Shown here: piece after piece, positions 1 to 10,047 of the stretch
Layout of the letters: every line of letters begins with the position of its first letter
How positions within the stretch are numbered: the first letter of the stretch is position 1
Source of the DNA: Elephas maximus indicus
Taxonomy: Eukaryota > Chordata > Mammalia > Proboscidea > Elephantidae
Direction of reading: 5' to 3'
NCBI RefSeq assembly: GCF_024166365.1
Contig: NC_064838.1
Coordinates: 73,114,001-73,178,000, forward strand
DNA: 64,000 bases
The notes under the pieces: model-generated
The model's database searches: none
What the model was told of the DNA's origin: nothing
Seen by the model: the letters and a program-made list of their open reading frames with translations, nothing else
Made by a program: the position numbers and the translations under genes

Positions 1-711
1 TAATACTGTTAAGATAGAAATACTACCCAAAGTGACGTAGAGATTCAACATGATTCCTATCAAAATGCCAATAGTCCTTATTGTAGAAGTAGAGAAGCCA
101 ATCCTCAAATTCATATGGAATTGCAAGGAGCCCCCAATAGCCAAAGCAATCTTGAAAAAGAACAACAAAGCAGGAGGACTCACACTTCTATTTCAAAATG
201 TACTATAAAGCTATAGTAATCCAAACAGTCTGGTACCAGTATACAGATAGAGATATAGACAAACAGGCTAGAATTGGGAGTCCAGAAATAAGCGCATGTG
301 TCTGTGGGCAACTGATGTTGAACTAGGGTGCCAAGTCCCTTCAGTGGGGGAAAAAATAGTCTCTTCAACAAATGATGCTGGGACTGTTGGATCTCTCTAT
401 GCACAAGAATGAAGTTTGACTCATATCTCATACCTTATATAAAGATTAAATCAAAATGGATCAATGACTAAGTGTAAAAACTAAAACCATGAAACTCTTA
501 GAATAGGGGTAATGTTTCAGGACCTAGTTTTTGACAGTGGATTCTTACATATGACGCCAAAAGCATGAACAATAAAAGATAAAATAGGTAAGTTGGACTT
601 CATCAAAATTAAAAACTTCTGTGTATCAGAGAAATTTATCAAGGAAGTGAAGAAACAACCTACAGAATGGGAGAAAATATTTGGGAAGCATGTAATATCC
701 AGAATATATAC
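1..711 (+). mobile_element. Old L1 fragment, 3' part of ORF2
   Basis: Non-LTR retrotransposon remnant in sense orientation. Translated pieces match the end of L1 ORF2 (thumb and C-terminal region), but stops and frameshifts break every frame, so no protein is made. It is more diverged than the two long L1 copies in this window and resembles the old L1M group. The same L1 resumes after 1206, so the SINEs between are later insertions. The left end is cut by the window edge. Confidence 0.8.
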
Positions 712-870
712 TACGGCACAGCGGTTAAGAGCTAAGGCTGCTAACCAAAAGTCCGGCCGTTCAAATCCACCAGTTGCTCTTTGGAAACCCTATGGGGCAG
801 TTCTACTTTGTCCTATAGAATCGCTATCGGTCAGAATCAACTTCATGGCAACAGGTTTTGGTTTTATCTG
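712..870 (+). mobile_element. AfroSINE, sense
   Basis: tRNA-derived SINE. The left part has a box-A-like region (GCGGTTAAGAGC) and a box-B-like region (GTTCAAATCCACC). The body has the CCTATGGGGCAGTTCTACT and TCCTATAGAATCGCTAT blocks shared by all AfroSINEs here, and the end is AACAGGTTTTGG. It interrupts the old L1. Confidence 0.88.
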
Positions 871-1205
871 TGGTGATTCAGTGGTAAAATTCTCGACCTC
901 GATGTAGGAGACCCCTGTCTGTCAGTGGAGAATTGCTGAATATGTTGCCGAATAGGTCTCCGTGGAGCTTCCAGACTAAGATGAACTAAGAAGAAAGGCC
1001 GGTGGCAATCTTCTGAAAAATCAGCTAATGAAAACCCTGTGGATCACAGTGGTACATTCTGCAACCGATCATATGAGTGGCGTAGGACTAGGCAGTATTT
1101 CATTCCGTTGTGCATGGGGTCTCCATGAATCAGAGGCGGACTCAACAACAGCTAACAGCAAGAACAACAGCAACAACTCAACAACGAAAAGACGAAGGAC
1201 TGAGT
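871..1205 (+). mobile_element. tRNA-Gly-like long SINE, sense
   Basis: The head (about 871-905) resembles a decayed tRNA-Gly(GCC), with a box A of the form TTCAGTGGTAAAATTCTCG. The body carries CTGTCTGTCAGTGGAG and GGAGCTTCCAGACTAAGA, followed by a tail rich in AACAAC. A second copy in reverse orientation lies at 1308-1612. It may be the proboscidean PSINE-type element; the name is not confirmed. It sits directly behind the AfroSINE, inside the old L1. Confidence 0.75.
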
Positions 1206-1307
1206 TAAAAAATGGGCAAAGGACTTGACTAGACATTTCATCAAAGAACTATCCAAATGGGCAATAAGCATATGAAAAGATGCTCAACGGTCATTAGTCA
1301 TGGTTGT
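1206..1307 (+). mobile_element. Old L1 fragment, continuation
   Basis: Sense L1 ORF2 end sequence (AAAATGGGCAAAGGACTTGA and following) that continues the fragment ending near 711. It shows that the SINEs at 712-1205 split one L1. It is cut again by the reverse SINE that follows. Confidence 0.75.
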
Positions 1308-1612
1308 TAGTGGCCATTGAGTCAAGTTGCTAGCATTCCACCCTGACTTATGGAGACCTCATCCACAACAGAATGAAATGCTGCCTGGTCTTGTGCCGTC
1401 CCATCCCCATGATGAGTTGCAGATCGGCAGGCTTTTCTTCCTAGTCCGTCTTCGTCCAGAAGCTCCACTGAAACGTATTCAGCATCATAGCAACACACAA
1501 GCCTCCACTGACAGACAGGCGGTAGCTGCACATGAGGTGCATTGGCCTGGAATGAAACCTGTGTCTCCTGCATGGAGGGCAAGAATTCTACCCCTGTACC
1601 GCCACTGCCCCC
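1308..1612 (-). mobile_element. tRNA-Gly-like long SINE, antisense
   Basis: Reverse complement of the same family as 871-1205. The tRNA-Gly-like head is at the right (GCAAGAATTCTACCCC near 1579, the complement of box A). The left end carries a longer RTE-type tail (ACAACAGAATGAAATGCTGC) that also occurs in the RTE copy at 23620. Together with the sense copy it forms an imperfect inverted repeat with a spacer of about 100 bp. Confidence 0.78.
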
Positions 1613-2090
1613 TTATAGTGTTTCATAGCATCTTCAAATTTCGTGTGTTCGAAATTAAATTTATCGTCTTCCTTTCCCCGAAAATTCTGTTACTCTGTTT
1701 CCCTCATTGGTGAATGGTGCTATCATCTGTTCAGTTCCAGAAGTCATAAATTCAAAAGTCATTCTTAACTCCTCCTTCCATCACCCTCCCATAGTCACTT
1801 GATTACTAAGTTCTGTTGATTCTGTCTTAATATCCTAGAAATCGTTCCGCTTCTTTCATCCCTTCTGCTATGGTTCAGGTTCTTATTTGAACCATTGACT
1901 ACTGCATCAGCCTCTTAATTGCCCTTCTGGAATTTAGGCTGACTCTTTGATCTTTCTTGTTAGTGTATTCAATTCTTAACATTTCTGAGATACAAATCTG
2001 AATAGTCACACCCCTGGTTAAAATTTTCAATTATTGGCCATCACCTTCATGATAATAGTGGCGTTAAATATAGCTAAGTGCATTACTTAT
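1613..2090. other. Non-coding, possibly an ancient repeat
   Basis: No gene seen. Part of it (about 1800-2050) looks like an old mammal-wide interspersed repeat, but I cannot name the family with confidence. Confidence 0.4.
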
Positions 2091-2861
2091 TGCGGTACAG
2101 TGAATTAATATGGCCCTTGTAGCCATGGTCTTTGTAACTCCCACCAAATGACTGGGTGAGACTATGCAAATGAGGTGCTGGTGGCCCACCAAAGGGATTG
2201 GCAAGTTTGCTTATAAATAAGGTGCATGGCACCTTGTGGGGTTACAACCATGCAGATAGGTGTATGCAGCCCTAATGGGGGGATTGGTCAGTTTTTCCAT
2301 CTGACTGGGCTTAAAATGAGCAATCTCAGAGGTGGAAAGAGAGGATTTTAACACCACCAAGAAAGAAAACTCAAGAGTGGAGTGCATCCTTTGGACCCGG
2401 GATCCTTGTGCTGAGATCCTCCTAGATTCAGGAGACAGACAGACAGCTGTGACACCAGAGATGGTGAGAAACAGCCGCAGAGAAATGGTGGCAGCAGAGG
2501 CAGCAGAACCAGGAGACTGGCAGGAGACGGCGAGGTGGGCTTCCCAAGCCACAGAGTGAGAGAGTTGGCAGAGTGGGGTGCCTCTGGGTACTTATCGGCA
2601 GAGCTAAAAGAGCTTTGTAACACCTGAGCAGGGCAAAGGCCAAGGGGCCAGAGAAAGATGTGCCTGCAAAAACACTGAGAAGATGCTGTCCTGGTCAAAG
2701 AACTCTACCCTGAGCATTCCCGAACCTGAATTGTAACCTGTTACTTCCCTAATAAACTCCGTAATTATGAGTATTGTCTGTGAGTTCTTTGTGGTCATTG
2801 CAACAAATTATTAAACCCAGCAGAGGAGTAGAGAGTGCTGTGGGAGGGACAGTTGGTGTCA
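2091..2861 (+). mobile_element. Endogenous retrovirus LTR (family shared with 38217-38817)
   Basis: LTR of an endogenous retrovirus, sense. It has a TATA-like TATAAATAA near 2213 and a poly(A) signal AATAAA near 2751, and ends ...GGTGTCA at 2861. The reverse complement of 38217-38817 aligns along its length. The start is less certain because the first bases are diverged. No retroviral gene follows. Short open frames inside it are chance frames. Confidence 0.65.
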
Positions 2862-4150
2862 TAATTGGTAAAAAGGTTGAAAAGTGGAGGCATGTCTGAC
2901 TCCTGCCTGTGTAAGAACCAGCGTGGGCTGTTGATTTTGATTCTCCTTCTCGTATGTGAAGTTAGAGGAGGTCAGATGCCCCACCATGCCATTTTTACCC
3001 TTGTGTTGTCTGATTTTATTCTTTGAACAGTCCTTTGCCATTTTCCTGGTTGCACAGATGAGGAAATTGAGACCTAGATTTAAACCCAGGACTGTCTGTT
3101 TTTAAAGTTTACGCTCTTAGGCACTTTCTTATGCTACTTACGTAGGACATTCCAGACCCCTTGTGTTGTGGCTCTTACCCACTTCTCTAGTGTCTACTTG
3201 ACATTTTTTAAAGTAACGTACTTGAGAGCAGAGATCATATCCCACACCAAGCATTTTCTTAAAACATAGTAGGCACTTGGTAAATGTTTGTTAAATGATT
3301 GTTAAGCAGTGATGAATAGCAGGGGACAGTGAGACTAGCCCAGTGTAGAAAGACATGAAAGAGACATCGGAAGAAAAGGATTCCTCTGGGTGGCCATGTT
3401 CATAAACGGTCAGCCTTTGGGTTAAAGCAAAATAGTGAGAGGTAACGGAATGAAGGAAATGAAATCCAGAAAGGGTGATTAAAAGAAACTTTTTGTTTTT
3501 GACATGAATGAATTGTGTCCCAGGGTTGTAAGAACCTGAAAATGAAGCATCTAAATACCTTTTTATGTTTTTAGAACTTGTGGAATTAAAGAGAGAGATG
3601 CCTGAAAACTAGAGACAGAGAAGTGTATTTTTCGGAAAGGGGAAGAAGGAAGACTATAGAGCTTGATATGGCCCTCAGGTGAGAGTCTAGAATAAATTAC
3701 TTAAAGGATAAATTGTTTCCAGGAGAGGTGAAGCACTAATCATTAGGAAATAGCCTGAATTCATTAAGAAATAAACAAAACAGCCGAGCCTTCTTTTTGC
3801 ACATGGAGCCTGTTGTTTTCAGTCCATTGGATGAGATGTAAGGTGTACTCATCAAAAGCACAGATCATGGGAGGGAGAGGCTGTTAGCTAGGATGGGCTA
3901 GATTTGGCTGTAGTAATAACCTCAAATTTTGGTGTTAAAAACAAAAGAGATTTATTTTTTAAATAATATATTTTTGGTGATTCCAATTCAACAGGTTTCA
4001 CACATATTACTTAATGACATTGGCTACATTCTTTTTTTTTTCCCTATTATTGCATAGGGTGTATTTGTTTTTACAAAAGTAGAATAACTATAACAACACT
4101 GATCTACCATGCCTGATATGGTCAGTATGTCCCATCCATATTTCCTGGGA
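2862..4150. other. Non-coding; L2 3' end at about 3222-3302
   Basis: The stretch GAGCAGAGATCAT...CATAGTAGGCACTTGGTAAATG...TTGTTAAATGATTG is typical of the 3' end of L2. The rest holds no gene or repeat that I recognise. Confidence 0.5.
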
Positions 4151-4663
4151 CCACAATATCATTTTTAAAATTTTATATTGTTGAGAATATATACAAAACA
4201 TACACCAGTTCACCACAATTCAGTGACATTGATTACATTCTTCAAGTTGTGTAACTATTCTCACTCTCCTTTTCGTTTCTGAGTTTTCTGTCACATTAAC
4301 ATAAACTCACTGCCCCCTAAAGTTCCTGTCTAATCTTTTGAGTTGCTGTTGTTACTTTGATCCCATATAGTCCTTCAAAGAGCACAGTGCTCAAAACAGA
4401 CATTTTTTACTAGTTAAGCTAGACTATTTAGTTTTAGGAAGACTTCAGGAGATTTCTTTTGGTTTAAGGTTTAAAGATTATCTCAGAGCATTAGTTTCAG
4501 GGATTCATTCAGCCTCCATTGCTCCAGAAAGTCTGGATTCCATGAGAATTTTAAATTCTTTTCTGCATTTACCCTGTTTTGATCAGGATTCTTCTATAGA
4601 CCCTTTGCTCAAAATGTTCGGTCGTAGTAGCTGGGCACCATCCAGTTCTTATGGTTTCATGGC
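4151..4663. other. Non-coding; possible old L1 3' end, antisense
   Basis: About 4160-4290 resembles the reverse complement of an old L1 3' UTR (ATACAAAACATACACC...CACCACAATTCAGTGAC). The identification is weak. No gene is seen. Confidence 0.35.
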
Positions 4664-4842
4664 AACCAAAAAAGAAAAAAACAAAAAACCTGATGCTCTC
4701 AAGTCTGTTCTGACTGATAGCAACCCTGTAGGACAGAGTAGAACTGCCTCATACGGTTTCCAAGGAGTGCTTGGTAGATTTCAACTGCCAGCCTTTTTGG
4801 TTAGCAGCTGAGCTCTTAAACACTGCCCCACCAGTTATTCAT
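4664..4842 (-). mobile_element. AfroSINE, antisense
   Basis: Complement of the AfroSINE body (CCTGTAGGACAGAGTAGAACTG), with the box-B and box-A complements near 4780-4830 (TTTCAACTGCCAGCC, GCTCTTAAACACTG). The A-rich left edge (AAAAAAGAAAAAAAC) is the complement-strand position of the tail. Confidence 0.85.
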
Positions 4843-5040
4843 GGAGGCAATTAGCAACACATTCCATATCTTCTCCTGTTCCTTATTCTCCTTCTTCCTC
4901 TGTTGCTCCAGGCAAATAGAGACCAATTATTGTGCCTTGGATGACCACTTGCAAGCATTTAAGAACCCAGACACTATGCAAGGAACCAGGAGGTAGAAAA
5001 GAAGCACTAAACATGTTATTAGGCCAATTAACTGGGATGT
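4843..5040. other. Non-coding spacer
   Basis: Short unique stretch between two SINEs; nothing recognised. Confidence 0.4.
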
Positions 5041-5232
5041 CATGTGAAACTGCGACTCATGATGACCCAGTATGTGCAGAGTAAAACTGTTCTCCACAGG
5101 GTTTTCAAGACTGTGACCTTTCTGAAGCAGATCACCAGGCCTATCCTTCGAGGTACCTCTAAGTGGGTTCGAACTGCCAATCTTTCAGCTAGCAGTCAAG
5201 CACTTAATCGTTTGCACCACCCAGGGACTCCT
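5041..5232 (-). mobile_element. AfroSINE, longer subfamily, antisense
   Basis: Complement of the AfroSINE variant that carries an extra central block (TGTGACCTTTCTGAAGCAGA ...CCAGGCCT) between tRNA head and tail. The head complement GGGTTCGAACTGCCAATC is at 5165-5182 and the end CACCCAGGGACTCC near 5218-5231. The same subfamily occurs in sense orientation at 38822. Confidence 0.8.
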
Positions 5233-5795
5233 GAGTCATCGTACCCACTGTTTTTAATGACCTCAGGAGATGGTGAATTTTACCTCTCTGGGTAATCTCT
5301 CTGGAATAAACCAGAATTTTTTTTCTTTTTTTTTCTTTAGTTTTAAGGCCGTACAACCCACCATACATTGGGCCCCCTCACAGGAAACTGATCAAGAGAA
5401 CAGGAGACATTTAATGAGAGTTTTCTTTCTTGGTGTTTCAGGAGAACTAGAAAGAGTCACAGCCTTTCCTTAATGTTGATGTATTTATTGAGGAGGAAAG
5501 AAATTATGTAACAGGGAAGTGTGGGGCACTGTTTGAGAACGTGGTCTTATCTGGCTAGTTACGGAACATTCTTATGCCTTGTTGTTTAAGGATTTCTTTT
5601 TTATTTTTCAGGAACACAGGAGGAAAGGAAGACATCTCAGGATCCCATTTCGAGGGTCCTTTGGCTCCGTATTCACTGTCAGAACATTTTCTCCAAGAGT
5701 CCTGGGCCAGACACCTGGATTTCCAGATGGGTTTTGTAGTCAAGGAGATTTTAGATAGCGGAGGTGTTTCACTTATGTAGAAAAGTTCAGTTATC
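5233..5795. other. Non-coding
   Basis: Pyrimidine-rich runs near 5310-5340. I recognise no gene, splice pattern or repeat family. Confidence 0.4.
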
Positions 5796-6255
5796 TAAAG
5801 AATTTATTTTATAAAATACCACAAAACTTTGTGACTTAAAACAACAGCAATTTATTATTTTTCATGATTTTGTGGACTGACTAGTATCAACTGAGTGGTT
5901 TTGTTCCACATGGTGTAGCTGAGGTCACTCATGGGCTACATTTAGCTAGAAGCCTGACTGGGACTAGGACATCCAAGATGGCCTCTCATCCTCTAGTACC
6001 TCTCGCCATTCTGTAATCTAGCCCATTTCTTCATACCATGGCATTTAGCTTCCAAGAAGGAGTATTTCAAGAGGACAAGCCCCAATATGCAAGCACTAAT
6101 GAAGCCTCTGCTGGCATCATTTTGCTAATGTCTCATTGGCCAAAGCAAGTCACATGATCAAGTCCAGAGTCAGTGTGGGAGGGGGCTACACAAGGGTGCA
6201 AACACCAGGAGGTTTTGTTCACTGGAGGCCACCACTATAACAATATAGCACAAGT
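5796..6255. repeat. Ancient mammal-wide interspersed repeat, family not assigned
   Basis: The run from AATACCACAAAACTTTGTGA through ACAACAGCAATTTATTATTT, a histidine-free 'aggtcactcatgggct' core, and ATTGGCCAAAGCAAGTCACA matches a widespread old mammalian repeat that I know by sight but cannot classify safely as DNA transposon or LTR. There is no coding capacity. Confidence 0.45.
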
Positions 6256-6666
6256 GAGCAGGGCAGTTTTGCACACTGGGTCTCCTCAGTTGTCAGTGCT
6301 TAGGTATGGATGCGTAACCTAAGATCTGGTCCTTGACTTTGCAATTCCAGAAACTCTGTGTGATTAGGGGTTCATGCTTAGCCCCATGCTTTTATCTGAA
6401 ATTGCCTCTCATCATCACTCAAAGACGTGAATTTAGGCTGTCATATTTTTCTCTCAAGACCGTCGTCTTGGCCACAGATGATTGAACCAGAGTAGACACC
6501 TGACCTATGACTCTGTTGGCTGAGCTGGCCCAACTGGACTTTCTCCTATGACTTTGGCATCGGAATACTGAGAGACTAAGACCCAAACTGGTGAAGAGAT
6601 TATAGAAAATCTCCTAGATAATCTAAAATGAGTTTGGAAATATATCTAAACTCCTGAGATGACTAG
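6256..6666. other. Non-coding
   Basis: No gene or recognisable repeat. Confidence 0.4.
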
Positions 6667-6822
6667 AAAATGAGACTGCTAAACCATAGTTATTAAGAGA
6701 TTGGCTGCTAACCAAAAGGTTGGCAGTTTGAATCCACCAGCTGCTTCTTGGAAACCCTATGGGCAGTTCTGCTTTGTCCTATAGGGTCGCTATGAGTTGG
6801 AATCAACTTGATGGCAACAGGT
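6667..6822 (+). mobile_element. AfroSINE, sense
   Basis: Contains GGCTGCTAACCAAAAGGTTG, the box-B-like AGTTTGAATCCACC, CCTATGGGCAGTTCTGCT, and an end AATCAACTTGATGGCAACAGG. The head is slightly truncated. Confidence 0.87.
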
Positions 6823-7318
6823 ATTCTCTAGTGGATATATGGATATATGTTTCTGCTCATTATGCTCCATGACAATATCTAGCTGCAAGGGAGGCTGAGA
6901 AATGTAATCTCTAGCTGAGTAGCCATGCACCCAACTACTGTGGAAGAAGGAGAAAATGTATTTTAGTGAACACTTAGCGGCTGCCTCCTCCCCCTACCCC
7001 CTCCCCACACAGCATAGTGTTGAATTCATGGTTACCTTTCAGAAGGGAGAAAGACAAGAGTGTATTCAGAGGGAGTAAACAGGATGATGAAGGCCTCAAA
7101 ATCAGGTCATAAGCAGATTGGTTGAAAACTTGGGTATTGTTATATTGAGTATTTAGGAAACGAAATGGCTGCCTTTGAATGTTTTACGTGCCAAAAGAGA
7201 TAAAGGTTATTCTCTAAAGGCTCAAGGAGTAAATATAATAAGAGGAAGGTAACCAGTAACCAGTTGCCATCAAGTCAGTTCTTGACTCATGGCTCAGAGA
7301 AATATATTTATGTTCATT
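6823..7318. other. Non-coding; AfroSINE tail fragment near 7258-7293
   Basis: AACCAGTTGCCATCAAGTCA and following bases are the complement of an AfroSINE 3' tail, without its head. The rest is unassigned. Confidence 0.45.
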
Positions 7319-7332
7319 AAAAGAAAAGAAGA
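7319..7332. repeat. Left target-site duplication of L1 copy A
   Basis: AAAAGAAAAGAAGA occurs here and again at 14869-14882, exactly bracketing the L1. The A-rich sequence suits the L1 endonuclease. Confidence 0.75.
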
Positions 7333-7352
7333 GATTAGCTTGGAGGCGGGGC

Positions 7353-7360
7353 CAAGATGG
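7353..7360 (+). promoter_or_regulatory. YY1-like motif at the L1 5' end
   Basis: CAAGATGG lies about 20 bp from the element start, as in other mammalian L1s where YY1 sets accurate transcription initiation. The same motif is in copy B at 41959-41966. Function here is inferred from position and family. Confidence 0.55.
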
Positions 7361-7566
7361 TGGACTAGGTGGACGCTGCCGCGGATCCCTCTTGCAACAA
7401 AGACTCGGAAAAACAAGGGAATTGATCACATACATAACAATCTACGAACTCTGAACAACAAGCACAGACTTAGAGACGGAAAACGAACAAATACAGGCAG
7501 ACAGCGACCGTTTTCAGAACTAGGAGCCAGCGTACCAGGCAGGTGACCTTCAGAGCCCGATCTGGG

Positions 7567-8400
7567 GCAGAGCCCAGGGGGGCAGACGGCACAGACAAGG
7601 GGCCCAGCCCTACCCCCCCGAATCCATCCCGGGAGAGAGTCTAGCTGGTTGGCGCGGGCGGCGTAGTGGCGCAGCCGGAGGGAGAAGCACCCGGGAGGTA
7701 GTGACTGATATTGGAGCGGGGAGAACAGCGTCCCAGCTGGGGACCCGTCCCGCCGGGAGTATGGCAGGAAGTGGGCGGGGCGCGAGCGGGGGGGGGGGAG
7801 GAAAGCTATATTTCCCTAAAGCGACCCCGGGGCGGGGCCCACACATTCGTGCGGGAGGACGCCCACCCAGTCCGCGCCTGCGGCACGGCGAACCGGAGGG
7901 AGAAATCCCCGGAAGTGACTGGTCTCAGAGCGGGGAAAACAGTGTCCCAGACGGGGTGCCATTCCGCTGGGATTTGGGCACGCGCAGGCGGGATGTGGGC
8001 GCGGGGTCCAACTATATTCCCCTGAATTGACCCAGGGGGCGGGCCCACCCAGATCCCGCGTGTGGCGCGGCGCACGGGAGGGAGAAACCCCGGAAGTGAC
8101 TGGTCTCGGACCGGAGAAAGCGTCCCAGCCGGCGAGCCATCCTGCTGGGATTTGGGCGCATGCGGGCGGGGCACGAGCGCGGGGTCCAATTATATTCTCC
8201 TGAATAGACCCTGGGGGCGGGCCCACCCGTTCATGCGGGAGACGCCCACCCAGTGCGTGCAAGCGGTGCCGCGCACCGGAGGGAGTAGTCCCCGGGAGGA
8301 AGTGACTGGTCTCCAAGCAGGGAAAGCAGTGTCCTAGCCGGGAAGCCGTCCCGCCCGGATTTTGGCGGACCAGGGCGGACTGTGAACGCGGTGTTCAGCT
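7567..8400 (+). repeat. Tandem 5'UTR monomers of L1 copy A
   Basis: About four tandem, CpG-rich units. The shared anchor GTGACT(G/T) recurs at 7701, 7915, 8096 and 8302, giving periods of 214, 181 and 206 bp. Each unit also repeats CAG(C/T)GTCC(C/T)AG and a GGGGC(G)GGCCCAC block. Such monomers act as internal promoter units in mouse L1; promoter activity here is inferred. Confidence 0.8.
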
Positions 8401-8563
8401 CTATATTCTGTGGTGCTACACTCCCAGCTCTCTGATCCCTCCCCCACCCTCTCTAGGCGGCTCCATTAACATCCGAATACCCGGAGCCAGAGGGAGAATT
8501 CAGATAGGGATCTGACGGCATTTTTTTTTTAGCTGATTACCTGGAAAGTCTAGTTTCCCAGTG

Positions 8564-9574
8564 ATGGCTCAGAGACAGCAGTCCATATCAAACCACATAA
8601 AGAAACAGACCATGACAGCTTCTCCAACCCCCCAAACAAAAGAATCAAAATCCTTCCCAAATGAAGATACACTCCTGGAATTATCAGATACAGAATATAA
8701 AAAACTAATTTACAGAATGCTCAAAGATATCACAAATGAAATTAGGATAAATGCAGAAAAAGCCAAGGAACACACTGATAAAACTGTTGAAGAACTCAAA
8801 AAGATTATTCAAGAACATAGTGGAAAAATTAATAAGTTGCAAGAATCCATAGAGAGACAGCATGTAGAAATCCAAAAGATTAACAATAAAATTACAGAAT
8901 TGGACAACGCAATAGAAAGTCAGAGGAGCAGACTTGAGCAATTAGAATGTAGACTGGGACTTCTGGAGGACCAGGGAATCAACACCAACATAGCTGAAAA
9001 AAAAAATCAGATAAAAGAATTAAAAAAAATGAAGAAACCCTAAGAATCATGTGGGACTCTATCAAGAAGGATAACTTGCGAGTGATCGGAGTCCCAGAAC
9101 AGGGAGGGGGGACAGAAAACACAGAGAAAATAGTTGAGGAACTCCTGACACAAAACTTCCCTGACATCATGAAAGACGAAAGAATATCTATCCAAGATGC
9201 TCATCGAACCCCATTTAAGATTGATCCAAAAAGAAAAACACCAAGACATATTATCATCAAACTTGCCAAAACCAAAGACAAACAAAATTTTAAAAGCAGC
9301 CAGGGAGAAAAGAAAGGTATCCTTCAAGGGAGAATCAATAAGAATAAGTTCAGACTACTCAGCAGAAACCATGCAGGCAAGAAGGGAATGGGACGACGTA
9401 TACAGAGCACTGAAGGAGAAAAACTGCCAACCAAGGATTATATATCCAGCAAAACTGAAATATGAAGGAGAAATTAAGATATTTACAGATAAACACAAGT
9501 TTAGAGAATTTGCAAAAACTAAACCAAGACTGCAAGAAATGCTAAAGGAGATTGTTTGGCCTGATGACCAATAA
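8564..9574 (+). pseudogene. L1 ORF1 (RNA-binding protein), copy A, frameshifted
   Basis: ORF1 encodes the trimeric RNA-binding and chaperone protein that packages L1 RNA. The start ATG at 8564 (MAQRQQS) is followed by a region rich in Lys, Glu and Leu heptads (about residues 40-140) that suits the coiled coil. The RRM-like and C-terminal parts follow in other frames. The first frame ends with TAA at 9041-9043 just after a lysine-rich A run. A second frame runs from 9049 to about 9290, and a third carries the rest to the stop at 9574. At least two indels in A-rich runs therefore inactivate it. The copy B homologue is at 43690. Confidence 0.85.
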
Positions 9575-10047
9575 TATCAGGTACCAGCACAATACAAGGT
9601 CACAAAACAGAACGTCCTGATATCAACGCAACTCAAATAGAGAAAGCACAAAAACAAACAAATTTAGGCTAATTCTAAGAAATAAACAAAATAATACAGA
9701 TAACAGGAAATCATGGAAATCAATTGATAAACGATCACAACAATCAAAAAGAGGGACTAAATATAGGAGGCATTGAACTGCCAGATGGAGAGGGATACAA
9801 GGCGATATAGAAGGATACAAGTTAGGTTTTTAATTAGAAAAATAGGGGTAAATAATAAGGTAACCACAAAAAGGAATATCAATTCCATAACTCAAGAAAA
9901 AAGCCAAGAAAAACGTAACGACTCAACAAACACAAAGTTAAACATTATGAAAACGAGGATCTCACAAGCTACTAAGAAAAACGTCTCAGCACAAAAAAGC
10001 ATGTGGAAAAATGAAATAGCCAACAACACACATGAAAAGGCATCAAA
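9575..10047 (+). other. L1 copy A inter-ORF region
   Basis: 473-bp A-rich spacer between ORF1 and ORF2, longer than in human L1 but matched by a 459-bp spacer in copy B. It contains a short open frame (9773-10051) that overlaps the ORF2 start by a few bases. I take it as spacer and not a gene. Confidence 0.7.

Noticed and set aside
871..905. tRNA-Gly-like sequence
   Set aside because: No complete cloverleaf, and it is attached to a repeated SINE body; not a tRNA gene.
7701..8337. Several overlapping open frames of 90-166 codons on both strands
   Set aside because: They are caused by GC-rich L1 5'UTR monomers with few stop words; no independent gene is supported.
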